Of a stretch of DNA of 64,000 nt, positions 1 to 29,600 are shown piece after piece. Within the stretch, counting starts at the first letter, position 1. Each line of letters begins with the position of its first letter. Source of the DNA: Lingula anatina (lineage: Eukaryota; Brachiopoda; Lingulata; Lingulida; Lingulidae); contig NW_019773958.1 of assembly GCF_001039355.2 (NCBI RefSeq), forward strand, positions 1,424,427 to 1,488,426, read 5' to 3'. The position numbers were made by a program, and so were the translations under genes. The notes below the pieces were generated by a model that did not search any database, was not told the DNA's origin, and saw only the letters and a program-made list of their open reading frames with translations.

Positions 1-618
1 TTCAACCAGTAGCCCTCAAATGGAACACTCAACAATCCTAGCTGGATTTCAGTGAATTTAGTCACATAATCAAAATGATTAGTCTGCTGAAAATTGAAAA
101 ACTAAAGAAAATGTTTGTTTTTTGTTCTTATTTATGTATGTATTAAGCAGTTTTAGTATGCATTGCTATGTGCAGACAGTGTTACTGCAGTAGTATCTCA
201 ACATGGTCTACTGGGGCCACAGTGGGAGCCCTGTGCATTCCTTTTTTTATGGCTATAACTGGAAAACAATGTTGCTGTTCTGCTTCCAGCTCACATAGCA
301 TATTGTTTGTCCTAAAATGCCAGCCAAGTTCAAAACTAGGCATGTTCCCATTTGTTTTTTTCAATTTTGATAAAATTTCATTATGGCCTAATGGATAGAA
401 TAAATGTTGAAATAGTTTTTAAAAAAATAAAGTTGACAATTTTATAACAAAAGTGATTGTATGCTCGTGAACACGGTACTTTAACTTCAATATATCACAG
501 TCGATGGTCATTGAAAATATTTCCTCTTTCACTTCTGTAAACAAACAAGCCAGTTGCTGTGTTAGTGCTCAGAGTCATAAATCCACAACATTAATAGAAA
601 AAAATCTTATGTTTTCAG
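1..618. other. Intronic sequence upstream of first visible EPRS exon
   Basis: No exon is recognised here. The first EPRS exon in the window begins with the last two bases of a split codon, so a short upstream coding exon (roughly 15 residues in homologues) should lie beyond the left edge, making this stretch intron 1 sequence. The short open frames present have no recognisable homology or good splice context. Confidence 0.6.
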
Positions 619-19263
<18,645 letters not shown>

Positions 19264-19578
19264 GTTGCCCCTAATGCTTTAAGCAGGAAAATAGAGGGGG
19301 AAAAGTTGTGAAGAACTGAGATGTTGTTCCTTGTGAAAGTGAAATAGATTAGTGCTTGGTTTCCTTTTCTTGAAGTGTATCCATACCTCAAACAACTTGA
19401 AATAGCACGATCATGGCAGCATTCTTTCTGTGCAATCAACAGTGAAGAAGGCATTGCAGACCTTAATTGGAGGTAGTAAACAGCTTGCCTATGGTAATAC
19501 CAGAAGCTACAGGACAAGTAGTTTAAGTGTTAAATGTTCAAAACATAGACATTTATTTATTTGCATGAGACTGAAACA

Positions 19579-19670
19579 AATAAAACAGGTTCCTTAGCAA
19601 TGTTGTTGTTTAACCATTTTACTCTGGCAGGTTTGCTATGTGACTGTCAATCTTGTCAAGAACTAATAAA
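19579..19670 (+). terminator. EPRS: EPRS polyadenylation signals
   Basis: Two AATAAA hexamers, at 19579-19584 and 19665-19670, lie 315-400 bp after the EPRS stop. Either could end the transcript; both come before the converging RPS29 3' end. Confidence 0.6.
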
Positions 19671-20017
19671 GGTCACAAGTTTGTTTTGGAATTTTTGCTT
19701 ACCAAAATAGTTTCATATAGTTCTCAGCAGTTGCAACACTCGATTGCAATGCCATTCACTGCTTATTTTTATAACAATGTGAAGGGGGGGGGGGGGAAGG
19801 ACATGCTTAACATTCAGCAGTTGATTGTACTCGAACTGGCATTCAGATTGTTTGACGTGTTCAAGTTGTGAACTAGATGTAACTTTTACTATTTTGTCAA
19901 AAAACTCTCAAAGTGTAGAAAAATCTGAATTCAATACTTCTTGAAAGCATCATAACAATAGAAGAGGGCTACAACACACAACCCATTAAACAACACACAT
20001 CAAATTTTCTTTTACAA

Positions 20018-20023
20018 TTTATT
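20018..20023 (-). terminator. RPS29: RPS29 polyadenylation signal
   Basis: AATAAA on the - strand, 217 bp after the RPS29 stop codon. EPRS and RPS29 therefore converge with their putative 3' ends about 350 bp apart. Confidence 0.6.
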
Positions 20024-20239
20024 TTCATAAATGATAATAACACCCTAAAAAATGCATTTTAAATTTGCTCTTTCGCACAGTTCTGAGGATTCTGGGCAAA
20101 TTTTTCTGTATAAAGCTGAACAGCCATGTCTACCGATCAACATCGCAGCCCTTCATCACAGGTTGGTGAGGTTTTGCCACCAGGGTGCCATTTCTTCACA
20201 AGTAAAATGCATCTTCTCGGGTCAATGAGCATGGAATCT

Positions 20240-21885
20240 TTAGTCAAGCTGTAAAAAATGAAATATGAAACATTTTATAATCACTTCTCTACGGTGAGAA
20301 GGTCTATGTCCACATACATGCTTCTTATTTAATCAAATTGTTTAAGTTGCGACTAAGTAGAAAAACGATACAAATTTTTTATTAAATCTTCAAGTGTGTC
20401 GGTCAATGGATGTCTAGATCACCATTTACAGTCTTTACTCACTTATTTTACTTGAAACTTTCTATTTAAAATCTTTGATCTATGTTAAATAGTAGTTGCT
20501 AATACAGAACAATGTAATATTTGTAATCAGACTTATAAGAACATGTTCAAAGCCATTAGGCAAATAAAACCCATAAAATTTCAGATCAACCCATTTATTA
20601 TAGATGTGTTAACTATGAACCATAGCTATTCTTGCATAACTAGGAACTTGGGTAACTGCAAATTTACTGGAATTTCTCTCTGCCTTGAGTAAGTCAATAT
20701 TCCTAAGTTTCAGTTAATACCAAATGAAAATCTTTTACATATGGTTAGTGTAAACTTCAAAGCCCAATAGTGGTTAGACTTATACAGTAAAAGTTAATTG
20801 ACAATGTAGTTAAAGATGTGCTAGATTTATCTGCCTACATCAATTTTACCATGCAATTTCTTTTCACAGATCATTGCTCAACCTGTCCCTACACTTAGAT
20901 TTGCTGTTTTATTTTAATTTTAAAGCAATATCTTCCTGTACATTTCAAAAGGAACAATCAGCATCAGTTACGTTCTTAACTGTCAAAACTGGGAAAATAT
21001 GTAGGAAAAAAAATTATTTTGGGAAATTTTCAAATGTGTCAAATTCACTTCTAACCCCAGCCGTGTTTCTGCATAGTGACTTAACACCACCCCAATCCTC
21101 ACCTTCTTGAATCCTATGTCTGCAGAATATTCTCTAAAGCATCTTCTGCACATGTTCAGACCATATTTTCTGATCAAGCCGTGGTGATTAGAACACACTC
21201 GGCTGTAATGTAAATAGAAACGAGGTTAACAATATACTACACACAGCAAACAATGCAATATATTGGCTTTGAAGTTTGGAATTCGTCACGTTTTTCTAAC
21301 ATACAAGTTTCCTCTGAAAAGCATTAGCAAGCATTCAGAAAAATGGCGTGGATGCACATTAGTGGATTCCGACTATGGTTTAAAAGCAATGTCAGGGTTC
21401 TCCCCAGGCCTTTATAGCGTATCGGCCCCGATACGCTATTTTTTTTGCCGATACGCTTCTTTTTTTGCCGATACGCTTCTTTGAACTCCGATACCCTTTA
21501 AGAGTGTGTGTGTGTGACCAATGCCTTTAATGCCTTTNAATGTGTGATACTTTTTTTTTTTTTAAGTCTATCTATGACAATGAGTTATTTCATCTTTATT
21601 TTATCGTTACATGAATAATGAATAAACAGGAGTAAGGGATATAAAATCGTTGCCAAGCTGGTATCTAACACTCCTTCTAGACTGCCAGCAAATTAATATA
21701 AAACATTCCGAATAAATCCTTTGACATTCGACGTTTATCACATAAGACACTGCGATAATCACTATAAAAAGGATGTCAACATATTCAAGTTATTAAATAC
21801 AATTGTATAATTAGTTTACTTACCAAGTGCGGGAGCCTGGGCCGAATTTCTTTGGGTGCGAGTTCCACACGTTAGCAAAACCCAT
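20240..21885 (-). CDS. RPS29: 40S ribosomal protein S29 (uS14), complete
   Basis: Small-subunit zinc-binding protein of the 40S head. Exons in transcript order are 21885-21824, 21202-21103 and 20248-20240. Their phases join (TG|C, then 0), giving 56 residues, the standard length for eukaryotic S29. The product begins [15 protein letters not shown] and contains the family core [18 protein letters not shown] followed by RRCFREY, ending KKLD. The four zinc-ligand cysteines are present (CRVC and CRRC pairs). The last exon carries only L, D and the stop. The exon 1/2 split and the tiny last exon are exact, with GT/AG at each border. The gene looks functional. Confidence 0.96.
21409..21497. repeat. 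Short tandem GCCGATACGC-T-rich repeat
   Basis: Three or four units of GATACGC followed by a T run, in RPS29 intron 1 (CCGATACGCTATTTTTTTTG type). It probably belongs to a dispersed repeat. The N at 21538 lies just beyond it, flanked by a repeated AATGCCTTT. Confidence 0.6.
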
Positions 21886-21898
21886 GATGGCGGCTGAC

Positions 21899-21908
21899 GA
21901 AAAGAAAG
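21899..21908 (-). promoter_or_regulatory. RPS29: 5' TOP tract / likely RPS29 transcription start
   Basis: On the - strand, CTTTCTTTTC lies 13 bp upstream of the RPS29 ATG. A C followed by a pyrimidine run is the start-site signature of ribosomal protein mRNAs (TOP mRNAs, growth/TOR-regulated translation). The start site is inferred from position and motif only. Confidence 0.6.
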
Positions 21909-22550
21909 CGCATGCATACCACATTCCCTAATTTATCGAAATATAGAAATAAGAATATCAGTCAAAATACATTATACTATTGTATCAATCAGTTAAATAC
22001 TGTTTATAGTTCATTAATAACACAATTTAAAAAAATTTTCTTTGTGTTTTAAAGTGTATAAATACTTTACGACCTCGTATTCTTGAGAACAAGGTAAATT
22101 CTCCACCTAGGCAAAAGCAAGGAATGCGATGTGCACAACTAACGCAATTCGTCCAATGTACGGTTACAGGTAAATGCACTTATTTATCTTTGGCATTGAA
22201 ACTCTTTAAAAGCCAAAAGAAAATAAAGCTGTTCGTTTTGGCCAAAATGGATTTCCAGGAGTAAAAAACTGCGATTTTCTCAAATTTACCAGTGGTTAAT
22301 AAATCCATTCCAACATTCAAAATTAGTCCATGTTTATGCCCCTATAAAGTTTGGTTTTTTGCATGGACATAATAAGAGAAGGTCTCTTATTATGTCCATG
22401 GTTTTTTGTGTCCTTTTGGATATTTTCATAACCTGTAAAAGCCACTTTCTATTTTCTGAGATGCGTGAAACGGTTACACTATAATTCCCATTTTCGAGAC
22501 TCGTGAATGCGGCGTTTTATTTAACGCCATTCGTGAAACGCAGTGATTAT

Positions 22551-23050
22551 ACCCGACGATTCATGATTTTTAGGTTTTTTCGCATTGCATCATAGTTTAG
22601 ATATAAGTAAAGTGTCATTACCGTGATTTGTGAATTGATTATTTTATTACCTGTAAACTGTGATTAATGCCTCTTCTCCCCCCCCCCCCCCCCCTTCCCG
22701 TCAAAATGGAACCCTGGATATTATTTCAATTCCTAAAGTTTGTTCACTTTAATACTTGATAAGATTGGCCTTTCGTATGGGGGGGNACCCGACGATTCAT
22801 GATTTTTAGGTTTTTTCGCATTGCATCATAGTTTAGATATAAGTAAAGTGTCATTACCGTGATTTGTGAATTGATTATTTTATTACCTGTAAACTGTGAT
22901 TAATGCCTCTTCTCCCCCCCCCCCCCCCCCTTCCCGCAAAAATGGAACCCTGGATATTATTTCAATTCCTAAAGTTTGTTCACTTTAATACTTGATAAGA
23001 TTGGCCTTTCGTATGGGGGGGGCGGGGGGGGGGGGGGGGGGGGGGGGGCT
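22551..23050. repeat. 235-bp direct duplication across an N (probable assembly artefact)
   Basis: 22551-22785 and 22787-23021 are nearly identical, differing by about two bases, including the same C17 run. The single N at 22786 sits in a poly-G tract, which in the second copy continues as a long G run (about 23017-23048). Contig ends that stopped in poly-G and were not merged explain this best. Confidence 0.8.
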
Positions 23051-24240
23051 AAGTAGAGAGACCCACTAGGGAAATAAAATTACCAATTTACAAATCAAGG
23101 TAGATAAAACTTCATTCATATTTCATTGATAATGCACGTCGATAATCATCCTGGAAATCACGAATCACCGGGCATAATAACTTCGCTTCACTATTTAGAT
23201 ACGAGTCATTCGTTGATAATTTTGAGATTGAGTTTCACATTTTGCAATATAATACTTTCATTTTCTACTTTCGTTTTCAATATAATCGACAGTGTGACGG
23301 CCATCTACCGCCTTGACAAAACCAAAGACGCAGAAAACCCATTATACATCGGGGCTGAAAGTCCCAGACCTTTAATCTATACATTTATTGAAAAAAATAA
23401 TGGCAATGTGAGCGTCTGGTCACGTGAGGGTGTTTTTTTCTGCAGCAGGATACCGACCTCTCTTATCTGCATAATGTTATTATGGTGAGTAAGACGATAA
23501 TATTCTTTAATATTATATAACACCTTTGGAACGACTCTTTGATGCAAATATATAGTAATATGTTTAAACACTTTATTTTTTTTTACATTTGCCACTGCTG
23601 TGGCGTTAATATCAAAGTTCAGATTTGGAGAAAACAACACCTGCATTTTCAAGTGTATACAAAATTTTAAAAAAGCACAATACAAAACCAGATTTAAAAT
23701 AAGGGAATTTGGCATGTTGTGGTAGTCAACACCAACAAAATATCAATACTAAATATTAACGCTTTTACTTTTTACGGATGCTTTGGGTGTATATCATTCC
23801 ATGTGTCAGCAACCAACATTAGTCCGTTCTCCATTACTTTAAACAGGTGACAATCATCCCATACACAAACCCCTATACTCCGACTAACCCTAACCAGTAC
23901 TAATCATATGGGACCCCGGACTTCCATTCCTAGGACTACCATTCCTGTCACAACGGGTCACATCAACGAGTGTTTTCAGCGTGAGATAAAGAACTGGGCT
24001 GGGTCGGCTTATCCAAAGCGAAACAGGGTGGCCATTTCTCCTTTCACTGTGGGGGATCTACCGCATCATCGTGTTCGCAGGAGCTTGGGGAAACGTAAGA
24101 CTAGGAATGAGATGAAACGTACTTCATCTGAACTAGGAATTGAAATGGATGGTGCCAAATTAAAAATTCTTAACGACATAACTGTTGCCTGTTTTTTTTT
24201 ATGTACATAAATGGAAGCTTGTGTAGATTGGGTGTCAGTT
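23051..24240. other. Intergenic, no supported gene
   Basis: Contains open frames of 120 codons (23126-23488, +), 112 codons (23377-23715, -) and 100 codons (23908-24210, +). None has a family signature or convincing splice context. The last is basic in its second half and cannot be assigned. A decayed exon cannot be excluded. Confidence 0.4.
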
Positions 24241-24248
24241 ATAATGGA

Positions 24249-24452
24249 TTAGACCACGGTGGAAGTGAAGAACAAAAGACTCAGACGTGGTGTAACTCGC
24301 ATAACAGCACGTCTAGCATGAATGGGTTATAACCCGCTAATGGACCGTGGTCTAAATAAGATAGATCCCTCGTCAGCGAGGGTTATGTGACATCCACTCG
24401 TGCTACGCACTCGTGGATGCCACATAACCCTCGCTGACTCGGGGTCTATCTA
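24249..24452. repeat. Pair of foldback repeats
   Basis: Two nested-looking hairpins. TTAGACCACGGT at 24249-24260 is complementary to 24344-24355. Adjacent to it, 24361-24401 and 24409-24449 are ~40-bp inverted arms around an 8-base loop (GTGGATG/CATCCAC and GGTTATGTG/CACATAACC pairs). There is no coding content; a MITE-type element is likely. Confidence 0.75.
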
Positions 24453-24966
24453 ATACTTTGACACAGAGCCACAAGTCAAAATTCGTCTAGCACAAATTTG
24501 CAGATCTTTTACATAACCTCGTTACAAGGTACAAATAATTTGGTATTTATTTAAATAATCAGTGTATGTATACTGATTGCCGTTTTATATGAATAATTTG
24601 CGACGTTCGTCTTTTACGTGCTTAACTATAGATATTTTATTTTTATGATAACAGAGGTTGTGTTTAAAGATCAGCATGATCGCATTATTTAAGGTATGCT
24701 TTTATTAATTTAGTTATTGATTTATTTTCCTTGTGTTATTTAAATTGTGTGAACGAATTTTCAACTTCAAAGTCCTCTAATGTACCTCTGACCAGGGAAT
24801 TATATAGGATATAATTATATAGGATATAATTCCCTGCTTTGACAACCCAAGCAAGATTTAAAAGTCCAAGAATTTTATGCCAACAACGTGCATTGGTGAC
24901 GCAAAAATAAAGTGATCTGTTAAAGCATGCAAATTTTTTTTTCTTTGTGAGAGACTACCGAGGTCG

Positions 24967-24967
<1 letters not shown>

Positions 24968-25019
<52 letters not shown>
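24968..25019. repeat. (TA)n microsatellite plus T18
   Basis: About 34 bp of TA dinucleotides run into a T homopolymer. Confidence 0.95.
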
Positions 25020-25069
25020 GCATCCGGTTTTAAAATCATGTAGCGATTTTACGACTTTGGTTTTCTAAT

Positions 25070-25325
25070 CAATTAGAAAAGCACTCCGAGAGCGCAGACC
25101 TCCGCCAAGGCAGCAACTTTTGGTTATTATTGATTATTGGTTGATCATTGATCTGGATCACCACCAAAAACTAATCATCTGTTCCTTGGCCAACTTCTGA
25201 CAGTTCCTAAAAATTTCATCAAAATCGGTCCATAAATTTTGGAGTTATGTTGATGACAGACAGACAAACAAACAAACAAACATAAACAGGGGTGAAAACA
25301 TAACCTCCTTGGCGGGGGAATAAAA
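25070..25325. mobile_element. Dispersed retroposon-like repeat (SINE/LINE tail type)
   Basis: The 3' part shows the combination common in dispersed animal retroposon tails: TCATCAAAATCGGTCCATAA, then GTTATG...GACAGACAGACAAACAAACA, then AACCTCCTTGGCGGGGGAAT. The 5' part carries AGAGCGCAGACCTCCGCCAAGG, which is partly complementary to the 3' end. The family assignment is from memory of the pattern; the exact class is unsure. Confidence 0.6.
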
Positions 25326-25525
25326 GCGACAGCCAGGCGTGAAAAATGTCAGTTTTTAAGGTTCCACAAACTTTGGAATTTTTATTTTATTTGAATGTGC
25401 TCAATCGAACTCAATCGAATTTTTATATTTGATATAAATATTAGACACCAGACATTTAGACAAATTAAGCACACATTCCAGTATCAACTTGTCCAAGATG
25501 AACAAAAACGAAGGTCCAAGTTCCT

Positions 25526-26571
25526 TTATTCGTCGGAAACTCGATGTTCATCATCGTCAGCATCTTGAACATCATCGTTCTCCAGTTCTGCAATCAAGCG
25601 GGCCAGCTCATTTTCCTGAAAAACATGCACGATATCAGCAAGTACAAATGCATCTCTCTGCCCTTTGTATAATGTCGATAAATTAAAAGAACTAATCAAA
25701 TATTCCAAAATAACTTTAAACCATTACTTTTAGATGGAAATTCGCTTTATTCAGCAGGACAGCAAAGATGCGACTCAGTGGTTTTTGCAATATCCCCGAT
25801 TGGTTTATTTGCCACCCGCATTCTATAAACACTGCATGAAAACTTGGCTTTTGTACATGCTGAAAGTTGATGAGAAGGCCTTCTTTTATCCATCTTTCTA
25901 CACCTTTCCTAGACCTTTCGAATTTTTAGGAAAGGCGTAAAAGATCATCTTTTTTATGGCTTTTATATAGAGGAAAAGGTGTACAAATGGCCCACTTTTC
26001 TTCACCTTTTTAACACACAAAAGGTTAACTTTTATATGCCTTTTGCGACAAAATGTGATCTTTTGTTTGACAAAAAAGGCGTTATAAAGATCATCATTCG
26101 TTAGACTTTTGCATGTCGAAAGGCATATGAATGGTTCACTTTCCGTTACCTTTTCGTGTCACCAAAGTTAACTTTTAGATACCTTTTTTCTACGAACATG
26201 TGATATTTTACTTTATAAAAGGTATGCAAATGGCTAAATTTTGTGCATCTTTTTATCACGGGAAAGATCACCTTTTTATGTCTTTTAACAGTAGAAAAGA
26301 ATACATTTCTGCTACTTTTGTAGCTTATTAAATGTAATATTAGCCGAGGGCATAAAATCATATTTTGCTAAAACAAAACAACGCACGTCATTAACTTATG
26401 TCATTTATTCTATGTCAAATGTTCTGAATAGCTTTCACTCTCAGTACAGATAAAAATGTCTTCATTCCCTGGAACGTATTCAAATTTAATTACTTGTGGC
26501 AGTTACGTATGTGTTAAACTTGACGTACATAGCCGTCTCTCCAGTCTGTAATAAAACTACATATAAAACAA

Positions 26572-26618
<47 letters not shown>

Positions 26619-29600
26619 AACAAAATTCTATAATATTTGAAATAACGCAGTATTTGTTCAGGAAAACTGAAAACAATTTACAAAATTTTTTAATCTTTCT
26701 TCACAATCCAAGAGACATCCTCTGGACAATTAGGGGCAGATTTGACGTGGACTGCTCCTATCTTCCTATTTTGCAGTAGCCTTCTGCTCTTGTGCGAACA
26801 GTTATCAACAAAACACCTGTCTAAAGCACGCTTAACCTGCGCAAACTTGTCACTTTGCCAGGATGGGGGGTGTGTGATGAATCCGTCATCACACTCTTCA
26901 TCGCTGGACGTATACTTTATCTCAATGGCGCTCCTGATTTGTGCGCGCCGCACCTCAGACTGCCACCCTTGGGCCGACAGGATCTGCAGCGCCTTCATCC
27001 TTCTTTTGGCTTTCTGAAGAAAAAAAAAACAATTAAAGTATGAGTATATGTTCTGCAAAACATTCCATCTAATTGGTTACCACATTCAACAACACTCTGT
27101 CTCTTCCATGATATTCCAAATCTTTTTATACAAATCATACAGATTTAGAAAAAACATCCATCTAAAAACATACAGATTTAGAAAATAGATCCATCTATAA
27201 AAATTTACAGATTTAGGAAAAAAGATTCATCCAAAAAGTCTTTACAGGATCTAGAGAAAATGACCCGGTATATACCTCCTTCTTCCTCTCATATTTAACC
27301 CTCTTCTGCCTCTGCACCTCTAGTTGATTCTGTTTCTTTAGACCATCTTCCTGCTTCTTTGTGATAAAGTATCTTTTAATGGCACCTGGACAATAAACGA
27401 TATATATATTGTATGGAAAATGCATCTTTATGACACGTACAGTAACTAACAACTTCCAAGAGGATACAGTTGTTGGATTTATAAACAATGTGTTCATCAA
27501 GTTAACGAGAACTGGTTGTCTAGCCATTTAGGTTATGCAAATAGTTAATAAAATAATAATTAAATTAGTAATATGATTTTTGGAGCATCATTCTTAAAAA
27601 GCGCTTAATTTCACAGTTGCTTTTGGTAGGGATTACTGCTGAGTTCCTCAGTATAAGAAAATGCAGTGTTGGCAATTTACTTACATTTCACTACCTCCTC
27701 ACTTGCTTCAGCATTCCCAGCCCATCCCCTGACAAACGTTATAATGTGTTCGGTCATAGGGTGGTTTTCTGCATCGTGCGGCCTACGATTAGAGTAAAAT
27801 ACAACATATATGTAGCTTATGATTTTGAAATACTTTTAAAAATTTAATTCTCTGTTTTTACTTCCTAGCAGTTAAGTGAAATTATTAATTCACATTTTAC
27901 AAGACCTCACAACATAATCCATACATAATTGCATATTGACACCAAAAATGCCAGGGTGATTGCTAAAAATCTGGACTGTATACCTTCTGCACATGAACTT
28001 ACGAGTTGCGATATCAGTAGTTAATATTGTTAATATTTATTTTAACGAGATATATGAGATTATAACTTTGACAAATTACAGTGTATGAAACAGGTTTAAT
28101 TTTAAGAAAACCAACGTTATCTTACTTCTGTTGGTCAAACGTCCACTTGAGACCACGTTTCAATCCATCGCCATAACCATCTCTAACGGCCATCTGACGG
28201 CATATGATGAAATGAAATATTTGCGTTATTTTAAATATCACTCAGCCGAGGTAGAGGAGAGAAGTTGAAATGATAAGATTACAGACAAAGACGCAGATAA
28301 CCACACCAATGAAGAAGTCCAATTCAAGAAAGAGCATCTATAGTAACCTGTTGCATAGATAAGCATTCTTGGCCAGGGTAATGCAGTACAGGTTGCTCGT
28401 TAAAATGAAAACACTAATAAGCTGTGATGTTTCCAGTACTACAGCTAAATGAAGTTAATTATGTCCTCGATGAGGCATGGCAAGAAACACATGCCGATTG
28501 TCACATTTAATACCACGATCTGTTAACATGTGATAGTTGATACAAGAAGGAGCACGTCTTCGTGGTGAGAGCTTTATCAAATTAAGTTGAATATCTTTTT
28601 AAAAACTTTTAAATTAATCTATTACATATTGACTTAAAGTTTGTAAAAACTTTAAAATTAATCTGATTACATATTGATAAAAGTGAATATTAAAACAGTG
28701 TATATTTTGCTTTGCACATGTATGTTGCAAGACATTACAAATAAATGATAGAAACTTCATTACCCGAACGTTGGGTGGAACAACCACTTTCTCCTCTCCT
28801 CCCCCTCTTCTTTCCTCCTCCTTGGTTTCAATGGTCTTCAATCGTTTTAAGATCTCCTCCTGCTGCTTGAAGACAATTTCTATCATGCCCCTCAGTGCTA
28901 TATTTAGGAATGAATAAATAAAAAATATATAACTTTAGTATGTTGCGGTAATTTCTATACCGCGGTATTTCAGAATATATATACAAAGGGAGAGGGAGAA
29001 GTATAATTGAATAACATATCTGTAGGCTGGAGTCACGTAACCGTAACATCAAGATGTAATTACGTGCCCTGCATTATATTTTCGTTAAGTCGTTCTTTTT
29101 GGGCGATTAGAAGTGATAACATGGGTTTTATGGGTCCCGTCTTATAAATGCATTTCAACGCTACAAAATTCATCGGATATCTTCACAAAATGCGAAAAAA
29201 TGCGAACAAACGCACAGATAAATGTATATTATTAGTAAAATACGTATTTATTTAGTTACATTTTCTGTCGGAAGGGCTGTCCATATCTGTTTCTTCGTGA
29301 TTCCGTTTTTGACCAGATCTCCTATTGGCAGCACTAGTACTTACAGTTGGTGACGAGGTACTCTGAAATAAAACAATGTAATAGTAGTATTTCATCCACA
29401 AGCATAAAATCACACAAAGTAGTTATGGCGTTTACCAGGATATATCTTACATTAATTGTTTGCATCCCATTTGATAATGCATGTAACCAACAACGGTTTA
29501 CTAGCCTCCTCCCCCCCCCCCCCCACCCCCACAGGAATCCACTGGAGTCTTATAATCTGAAATCCCATGAGTCATGCGGGAAGTGCAATGCGTTTGACCG

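Noticed and set aside
182-364. 60-codon frame on - strand, plausible-looking composition
   Set aside because: No family recognised, no splice or promoter context, lies in EPRS intron 1.
23126-23715. Overlapping 120- and 112-codon frames on opposite strands
   Set aside because: No domain, biased low-complexity composition, no splice support.
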